From Arachis hypogaea (lineage: Eukaryota > Streptophyta > Magnoliopsida > Fabales > Fabaceae): a stretch of 64,000 bases of DNA. Location of the stretch: NCBI RefSeq assembly GCF_003086295.3, contig NC_092051.1, positions 82,468,445 through 82,532,444 of the forward strand, given 5' to 3'. The notes beneath the pieces are model-generated. The model saw only the letters and a program-made list of their open reading frames with translations. It was not told the origin of the DNA and did no database searches. Positions within the stretch are counted from its first letter, which is position 1. Each line of letters opens with the position of its first letter. This document shows, piece after piece, positions 57,149 through 64,000 of this stretch. Position numbers and translations under genes: made by a program.

Positions 57149-59509
57149 CTAATCATGTGCCCTTAAAGTCATTTCTCCTTTTTCCACATCAATGATGGCC
57201 CTTGCTGTGGCTAGGAAAGGCCTTCCTAATATGATAGAATCACCTCCCTCTTCATCTAGATCCAAGATCATAAAATCTGCTGGAAATATGAACTTACCCA
57301 CCTTGACTAAGAGATTCTCAACCACTTCATTAGGGACTACCATTGATCTATCAGCAAGTTGCAAGGTCATCCTTATAAGTTTCACTTCTTCTATGGCCAA
57401 CTTTCTCATCATAGATAAGGGCATCAGATTGATACTTGATCCTAAATCACACAATGCCTTATCAATGGATATATTGCCAATGGTACTAGGCAGAAAGAAA
57501 CTCCCAGGATCTTTGAATTTAGGTAGGAGCCCTTTTTGGATGATTGCACTGCATTCTTGGGTTAAGAACACAGTCTCCTTTTTGTTCCAACTTTTCTTCT
57601 TATTGATGAGCTCCTTGAGGAATTTAGCATACAGGGGCATTTGCTCCAATACTTCAGCAAGTGGTATGTTAATTTCCAGCTTCTTGAAAACCTCGAGGAA
57701 CTTGGGAAATTGTTGATCCTTGAGCTCTTTTTGCAATCTTTGAGGGTATGGCAGAGGAGGAGTGTAAGGCTTCGCATCCTTCCTTTGTTCTTGTGAATGT
57801 TCCTCCATAACTTGCTTTCCCTTATTTGAGGCTTGTGGCTCTTCATCCTTCTCCTTGAGTTCTCCTTGGTTCTTTTCTTCACTTGCCACTTCCTTCTTAC
57901 TACCAACCTTATCATTCTCCAAAGTTCTTCCACTCCTGAGTTGAATTGCTTTGTATTCTTCTTTAGGATTTGGAATGGTATCACTTGGGAAAGTGTTGGT
58001 TGGTCTTTCAGGCTGTTTGGACAATTGGCCTATTTGTCTTTCTAGGTTTCTCAATCAAACTTCATGATTCTTGTTAGCCAACTCTTGATGCTTCATTATC
58101 TTCTCCATCATCATCTCCAAATTGGAGATTTTTTAGGATTCTTGGGGTGGTTGTGGCTGAGTGTGGGGTGAAGATGGTTGGTGGAAGTTATTTTGGTTAG
58201 TTGATGAGTTATGGGGTGGATAGAAGTTAGAATTGGGGTAGTTATTTTGTGGTTTTATGTATGGATTTTGGTTAGTTTGCTGATGGTTCTGGTGGTTTGT
58301 GTTGCGGGAGTTATTTTGGTTGGAGTTCCTTTGCCATGAATTTTGGTTCTGGTTGTCTCCCCACCTTAGATTGGGATGGTTTCTCCAAGAGGAGTTGTAA
58401 ATTTCTCCATGAAATTCATTTTGTCCAGCACCTTGGTTGTGCATATAGTTAACTTGTTCTGGCTGCTGCTCTTCATAGATTTCTTCATTCTGCCCCCATC
58501 CAGCTGGTGGTTGATTTGTAGTGTTCACTGCTGCTACTTGAAGACCATCAATCCTCTTAGCCATCATCTCCATTTGCTGCTGGATTTGTTGGTGCATCAC
58601 TTTGTTCTATGCCAAGATAGTATCCACACCTTCCAGCTCCAACACACCCTTTCTTTGAGTTGGTTGGTGTTGCCTTTGATGACCATAGAAGTATTGGTTG
58701 TTGGTCACAGTGTCTATGAGATTTTGGGCTTCCTCAGCTGTCTTCATGAGTTGTACTGAACCTCCTGCTGAATAATCAAGGGCCTCTTGAGCTTTCAGGG
58801 TCAATCCTTCATAGAAATTTTAGAGTCTATCCCATTCACTGAACATTTCTAGTGGACACTTCCTGATCAAGGCCTTGTATCTTTCCCAGGCATCATACAG
58901 TGATTCTCCATCCATTTGAGTGAATGTTTGCACTTCTGTCTTCAACCTAATGATCCTCTGAGGTGGATAGAATTTGGCTAGGAATTTGCTCACTAAATCT
59001 TCCCAATTGTTGATGTTTTTCTTGGGGAATGTCTCTAGCCATTGAGAAGCTTTATCCCTTAAGCAGAATGGAAACAACAGCAACTTATAGATGTCTGGAT
59101 GCACTCCATTTGTTTTGACAGTTTCACAAATCCTCAGAAAGATAGATAGGTGTTGGTTTGGATCTTCAAGTGGACCTCCTCCATATGAACAATTGTTCTG
59201 CTCCAGAGTAATAAGTTGAGGCTTCAACTCAAAGTTATTTGCATGAACATTGGGAGTGAGTATACTGCTCCCACATTTTCTTGGATTGGGGAAGGTGTAA
59301 GAAGCTAGAACTCTCCTTTGAGGTGGGCCATTGTTGTTGGCCACTTCCTCTGGTGGATTAGGGAGATTTCCCTCCATCTCTTGGTCTTCCTCTTCTGATT
59401 CTTCTTCTCCGATAACACCCTTCCCTCTTGCTTCTCTTCTCAATCTCAAAAATGTTCTTTTTGGCTCAAAATCAAAGGAGGTGGATTTGCCTCTTCTTCC
59501 TCCTGGCAT
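57149..59509 (-). pseudogene. gag-protease of element D, one frame with four premature stops
   Basis: The frame opens MPGGRRGKSTSFDFEPKRTF at 59509 and ends after IILGRPFLATARAIIDVEKG at 57149. Gag shows NNCSYGGGPLEDPNQHLSIF, WERYKALIRKCP, SAGGSVQLMKTAEEAQNL and NSSWRNHPNLRW; the protease shows CDLGSSINLMP. This is the Athila gag-pro type, with no zinc knuckle. Stops fall after EWDRL (58820), after DTILA (58607), after QPPQES (58133) and just upstream of LRNLERQIGQ (near 58055). Three are TAA/TAG in Gln-like positions and one is TGA in an Arg-like (CGA) position, all explicable by C-to-T. There is no frameshift. Confidence 0.9.
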
Positions 59510-59676
59510 ACAACACAAGCGAAACTAGAAACCAAAGATAAGGCACTCTACTGCTAGAGTGAGGTTAAGGTTAGCTTAAGCAAAATCTCAAATAGTTAGT
59601 ATGCTTAACAAAAAAAATAGAAAAAAAATGCTTAATCTAGATTATCATCTACGTAATCATTGTCAATCTAAATCAA

Positions 59677-59695
59677 TCCCTGGCAACGGCGCCAA
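59677..59695 (-). other. Primer-binding site of element D (tRNA-Asp type)
   Basis: On minus the sequence inside the LTR reads TTTTTGGCGCCGTTGCCAGGG, one substitution from the E site, consistent with tRNA-Asp priming. Confidence 0.83.
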
Positions 59696-59700
59696 AAACT

Positions 59701-60591
59701 TGATGAGGGAAAAACGATTCCACACAAACTCACCGGCAAGTGTACCGGGTCGCATCAAGTAGTAAAACGCACAAAAGTGAGGTCGATCCCACAGGATTGA
59801 TGGATTGAGCAACTTTAGTATGGTGATGAATTTAGTTAACCGAATATTTGATGAATTAGGTGAAGTTTGGTCAACAGAAGATAAATTGCAAATAAACTAA
59901 AGTGCAGAATGAAAAATTGCAGAATCTTAAAGTGTAGAAGAAGTAAATTGCAGAAACTTAGATGCAAGAAATTGAAATAGTTGAAACTTAAATTGCAAGA
60001 AAGGTAAATGACTGAAACTTAAAGTGCAAGAAATTTAAAGTGCAGAATCTGAATTGCTAAGAAACTTAAATTGCATGAATAATAGGAAAAATTCTTAAAG
60101 AATCTGAATTGCTAAGAAACTTAAATTTAAAGTCCAAATCTTAAATTCTAAAAAGGAAAAATTAAAAGAAATATCCCAACCTTTTTTTTTTCTGAAATCA
60201 AATTCTTCTCTATTTATACACTTTCCAATTCTGTCATCCAGTGCTTGGAGTGGGCTTTTTGGCCATTGTTGCAGTGGGTCAAAATGGCACTTGATTTCAG
60301 CTTCCAGGGGAACATTGCGTTCTCAAATTGAGCGCAGCATTCATTCATCGACGCGTACGCGTCTCTAACGCGTGCGCGTTATTGCCTTGCTGAATACCCA
60401 TCACGCGTACGCGTGCTCCACGCTCAGGTGTCCCTTGTGTTCTGGTCCATCGACGCATACGCGTCATATATGTGTGCGCGTCGCTGCCAACTTCAGCCTC
60501 AGCCATGCTTGCGTGTCCCATTTACGCGTACGCGTGCTTCAATAACGTTCTCTTATCGAGCGCTACGTTTGCGCCAACAACGCTGCCCACG
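59701..60591 (-). repeat. 5' LTR of element D, visible part
   Basis: It is collinear with 41684-42772 apart from the indels noted for that copy. CGCGTACGCG palindromes lie at 60350-60600, with units at 60352-60365 and 60400-60414 that the other LTR has lost. It stops at 60591 where element F is inserted; the remaining ~590 bp should resume beyond F, off the right edge. Confidence 0.87.
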
Positions 60592-62169
60592 TGGTGCATG
60601 AAATTGTAAATCACACTTTTTACAACTCGTACCACTAACCAGCAAGTGCACTGGGTCATCCAAGTAATACCTTACGTGAGTAAGGGTCGAATCCCACAGA
60701 GATTGTCGGCTTGAAGTAAGCTATGGTTATCTTGTAACTCTTGGTCAGGATATCAATTATGATTATCAGTTTGAATTGCGAAGAATAAAAGAGCATGAAA
60801 TAAATACTTGTTATGCAGTAATGGAGAATACATTAGAGTTTCGGAGATGCTTTGTCTTCTGAATCTCTGCTTTCCTACTGTCATCTTCTTCACGCACGCA
60901 AGGCTCCTTCCATGGCAAGCTATATGTTGGTGGATCACCGTTGTCAATGGCTACCATCCGTCCTCTCAGTGAAAAAGGTCCATGTACATGGCTAATCATC
61001 TGTCGGTTCTCACTTGTGATGGAATAGGATCCATTGATCCTTTTGCATCTGTCACTACGCCCAACACTTGCGAGTTTGAAGCTCGTTGCAATCATCCCTT
61101 CCCGGATCCTACTCGGAATACCACAGATAAGGTTTAGACTTTCTGGATCTCAAGAATACTATCAATGGATTCTAGCTTATACCACGAAGACTCTGGTCTC
61201 ACGAATCTAAAAGTTCTGTTGTCAGGAGAGGCGATCAGACTCATGAGCCAGGAACCCAAGAGATATTCATTCAATCTAAGGTAGAACGGAGGTGGTTGTT
61301 AGGCACGCGTTCATAGGTTGAGAATGGTGATGAGGGTCACGGATCATCACATTCATCATATTGAAGTGCGAATGAATATCTTAAATAGAAACAAGCGTGT
61401 TTGAATAGAAAATAGACATAGTTGCATTAATTTATCGAGACACAGCAGAGCTCCTCACCCCCAACAATGGAGTTTAGAGACTCATACCATCTAAGATACA
61501 AAGTTCAGATCTAAAAATGTCATGAGATGCAAAATAAATCTCTAAAAGTTGTTTAAATACTAAACTAGTAACCTAGGTTTACAAAAAGTGAGTAAACTAC
61601 GATAGATAGTGCAGAAATCCACTTCTGGGGCCCACTTGGTGTGTGCTGGGGCTGAGACTTGAGTTTTATACGTGCCTAGGCTGTTTCTGGAGTTAAACGC
61701 CAGGTTGTAGCCTGTTTTGGGCGTTTAACTCCAACTTGTAACCTGTTTCTGGTGTTTAACGCCAGAATGGAAAATGGAACTGGCGTTGAACACCAGTTTA
61801 CGTCATTTATCTTTGAGGAAAGTATAGACTATTATATATTGCTGGAAAGCCCTAGATGTCAACTTTCTAACGCAATTAAGAGCACGCTAGTTGAACTTTT
61901 GTAGCTCCAGAAAATCCATTTCGAGTGTAAGGAGGTCAGAATCCAACAGCATCTGCAGTCCTTCTTCAGCCTGAATAAGATTTTTGCTCAGGTCCCTCAA
62001 TTTCAGCCAGAAATTATCTGAAATTATAGAAAAACACACAAACTCATAGTAAAGTCCAGAAATGTGATTTTTGTTTAAAAACTAATAAAAATATACTAAA
62101 AACTAACTAAATCATACTAAAAACTATGTAAAAACAATGCCAAAAAGCGTATAAATTATCCGCTCATCA
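60592..62169 (-). repeat. 3' LTR of element F (1578 bp)
   Basis: Same family as the E LTRs but visibly more diverged, with GGCGTTTAACTCC/GGAGTTAAACGCC units at about 61686-61800. Its inverse orientation relative to the E 3' LTR creates a ~1.6-kb inverted repeat separated by ~4.7 kb. Confidence 0.9.
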
Positions 62170-63305
62170 CAACACCAAACTTAAATTGTGGCTTATCCCC
62201 AAGCAACTGAAAATCAAATAGGATAAAAAGAAGAGAATATACTATAAATTTCAAAATATCAATGAAACTTAGCTCCAATTAAATTAGCAGGACTAGTAGC
62301 TTTTTGCCTTTGAACAGTTTTGGCATTTCACTTTATCCCTTGAAGTTTAGAATGATTGGCATCTATAGGAACTCAGAAGTTAGATAGTGTTATTGATGCT
62401 CCTAGTTCAGTATGTTGATTCTTGAACACAACTATTTTATGAGTCTTGGCCGTGGCCCTAAGCACTTTGTTTTCCAGTATTACCACCGGATACATAAATG
62501 CCACAGACACATAATTGGGTGAACCTTTTCAGATTGTGACTCAGCTTTGCTAAAGTCTCCAATTAGAGGTGTCCAGAGTTCTTATGCATACTCTTTTTTC
62601 TTTGGACCTCGACTTTAACCGCTCAGTCTCAAGCTTTTCACTTGACACCTTCACGCCATAAGCACATGGTTAGGGACAGCTTGGTTTAGCCGCTTAGGCC
62701 AGGATTTGATTCCTTTGGGCCCTCCTATCCACTGATGCTCAAAGCCTTGGATCCCTTTTACCCTTTCCTTTTGGTTTTAAGGGCTATTGGCTTTTTCTTC
62801 CTGCTTCTCTTTTTTTTCGCCTTCCTTTTCTCTATTCACTGCTTTTTCTTGCTTCAAGAATCATTTTTATGATTTTTCAGATCATCAAATAACATTTCTC
62901 CTTTTTCATCATTCTTTCAAGAGCCAACAATTTTAACATTCATTAACAACAAATTCAAAAGACATATGCACTGTTTAAGCATTCATTCAGAAAACAAAAA
63001 ATATTGTCACCACATCAAAATAATTAAACTGGTTTCAAGGATGAATTCGAAATCATATACTTCTTATTCTTTTGTGATTAAAAGCATTTTTCATTTAAGA
63101 GAGGTGATGGATTCATAGGGCATTCATAACTTTAAGGCATGGACCCTAATCTTTATTCATTATTTAATAGAAATAATATAAAATAGGCATAAAAGCAGAC
63201 AATTAGTAATAAAAGAGAGGAAATTAAAGACATAAAGACAAATGACTCTAATTCAAATACTCATGTACTCTTAAAATGGATAAAAGGTTATGACAGAGTT
63301 AGGAC
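62170..63305 (-). other. 3' non-coding interior of element F
   Basis: Begins with the conserved AACACCAAACTTAAAT and CCCCAAGCAAC motifs next to the LTR and parallels 53100-54197 of element E in inverse orientation. No ORF. Confidence 0.72.
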
Positions 63306-64000
63306 TTAACAACCTTTATTTTGGGAGGTAGATGCCTCTTTAGTCTGTGGGATGCTTGGCCCTTCAAGAGATAGCTTTTGGCGCTTCAGTTCCTTCAGTT
63401 CACGCCCTTGCTCTTCTTGTTCCCTAAGCAGTTTGCAGAGCATGCTGTTTTGATTTTGCTGTTCTTCCTTCAGTTGATCCATAGCTTCTTGCAACTTGGT
63501 GATAGATGCTTCTAGGCGCCCCCAGTATTCAATTTGAGGGATTTCCGGGAGGAACTTCGGTGCTCTCCTCTTGATGGGGTCGTCCTGCACTTGTTGTCCT
63601 TCCATTGATTTTTTGGTGATTGGTTGCTCAACTGAGATATACTCATCTACTCCCATCTTTACCCCAGCATCTTTGCATAGCTGAGAGATTAAGCTTGGAT
63701 AAGCCAATTTGGCATCTTTGGAGTTCTTGTTTGCAATTGTGTAAAGCTCACAAGAAATCAGCTGATGAACTTCCACTTCTTTTCCCAACATAATGCAATG
63801 AATCATCACTGCTCTTTTGATGGTGACTTCAGAGCAGTTGCTAGTACGCAGTATAGAATGCCCAATGAAGTCCAGCCAGCCTCTGGCAACTGGTTTGAGA
63901 TCTCCTCTCTTGTGTTGGTTTGGGACGCCCTTTGTGTTGGTTGTCCATTTGGCTCCAGGGAGGCATATGTCCTCTAGAATTTTGTCCAAGATCTTATTTG
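63306..64000 (-). CDS. Second ORF of element F ('putative plant transposon protein' family), partial
   Basis: The frame is open to the window edge, so the true start is outside. It reads DKILEDICLPGAKWTTNTKG, KPVARGWLDFIGHSIL, RTSNCSEVTIKRAVMIHCIM, then a basic linker and a heptad-rich C-terminus (ASITKLQEAMDQLKEEQQ, REQEEQGRELKELKRQ) predicted to form a coiled coil. The SEVTIKRA core is shared with element D's second ORF (about 44905-45441). It is uninterrupted over 228 codons, the best-preserved ORF of this type in the window. Biochemical function unknown. Confidence 0.75.
   Translation of the reverse strand, partial: NKILDKILEDICLPGAKWTTNTKGVPNQHKRGDLKPVARGWLDFIGHSILRTSNCSEVTIKRAVMIHCIMLGKEVEVHQLISCELYTIANKNSKDAKLAYPSLISQLCKDAGVKMGVDEYISVEQPITKKSMEGQQVQDDPIKRRAPKFLPEIPQIEYWGRLEASITKLQEAMDQLKEEQQNQNSMLCKLLREQEEQGRELKELKRQKLSLEGPSIPQTKEASTSQNKGC

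Larger units (their letters stand above)
41684..64000 (-). mobile_element. Element D: Athila-like non-autonomous gypsy retrotransposon, interrupted by E and F
   Basis: Minus orientation. The 3' LTR is 41684-43361, the interior is 43362-46365 plus 55907-59700, and the 5' LTR starts at 59701, is interrupted at 60591 by element F and must end outside the window. The interior holds PBS, gag, protease and a second ORF but no RT, RNase H or integrase. LTR ends are TGATGA...TCATCA. The five bases at the left flank are CATCC (41679-41683); the partner is not visible. Confidence 0.87.
60592..64000 (-). mobile_element. Element F: second copy of the E family, minus orientation, partial
   Basis: Its 3' LTR (60592-62169) is the reverse complement type of the E LTR (TGGTGCATGAAATTGT... 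to ...CCGCTCATCA). The 3' interior follows, and the second ORF reaches the window edge. The left flank CCACG (60587-60591) is the expected target duplication; the partner is not visible. F is inserted in the 5' LTR of element D. Confidence 0.88.

Overview
This is plant nuclear DNA: a GT-AG spliced gene, AT-rich intergenic sequence and several layers of nested LTR retrotransposons. A legume, most likely peanut (Arachis), is inferred from LTRs that begin TGATGAGCGG and from the GGCGTTTAACGCC palindromes they carry. That assignment is from memory of peanut sequence and was not searched. Only one apparently intact host gene is present; almost everything else is mobile-element sequence.

Layout. 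(1) 1-7732: a minus-strand SIRE/Maximus-type Ty1-copia element with one LTR, PBS, gag, pol and an env-like third ORF, all broken; its 3' LTR lies off the left edge. (2) 8750-15832: a nine-exon CSLA (glucomannan 4-beta-mannosyltransferase) gene on the minus strand. It encodes 526 residues with every splice junction in phase, and has a 3.76-kb third intron and a TATA box near 16400. (3) 17521-20930: a fold-back element, a Mutator-like element (18108-20047) that keeps only the 5' ends of a mudrA gene and a convergent plant-mobile-domain (PMD) gene, and a MITE. (4) 21097-29132: a Ty3-gypsy derivative with two ~3.5-kb LTRs and only 949 bp between them. It sits, with a perfect 5-bp target duplication, inside the pol gene of an older copia relic. 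(5) 31444-34165: a probable hAT-like element holding a short SINE insertion and a second hAT element with a perfect 8-bp duplication. (6) 38929-41683: one end of a CACTA element carrying fragments of an A1 aspartic protease and an ICE1/SCRM-like bHLH gene, both with introns. (7) 41684-64000: Athila-like gypsy element D (minus), inserted into the bHLH fragment and itself hit by element E (46366-55906, plus) and element F (from 60592, minus).

How they relate. D and E carry gag-protease but no reverse transcriptase, RNase H or integrase. D and F carry a second ORF resembling the 'putative plant transposon protein' family, and E keeps a remnant of it. They look non-autonomous and would need enzymes from another element. 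The CSLA product should be a Golgi multipass GT2 enzyme making the mannan backbone of hemicellulose. It has no functional link to the neighbouring elements, although the copia element ends only about 1 kb beyond its stop codon.

Strongest leads: the two-gene MULE (mudrA plus PMD), the CACTA element carrying two host gene fragments, the recurrence of short perfect palindrome arrays in four unrelated element families, and the fact that all ten premature stops in the D and E gag-pro frames are explained by single C-to-T changes.
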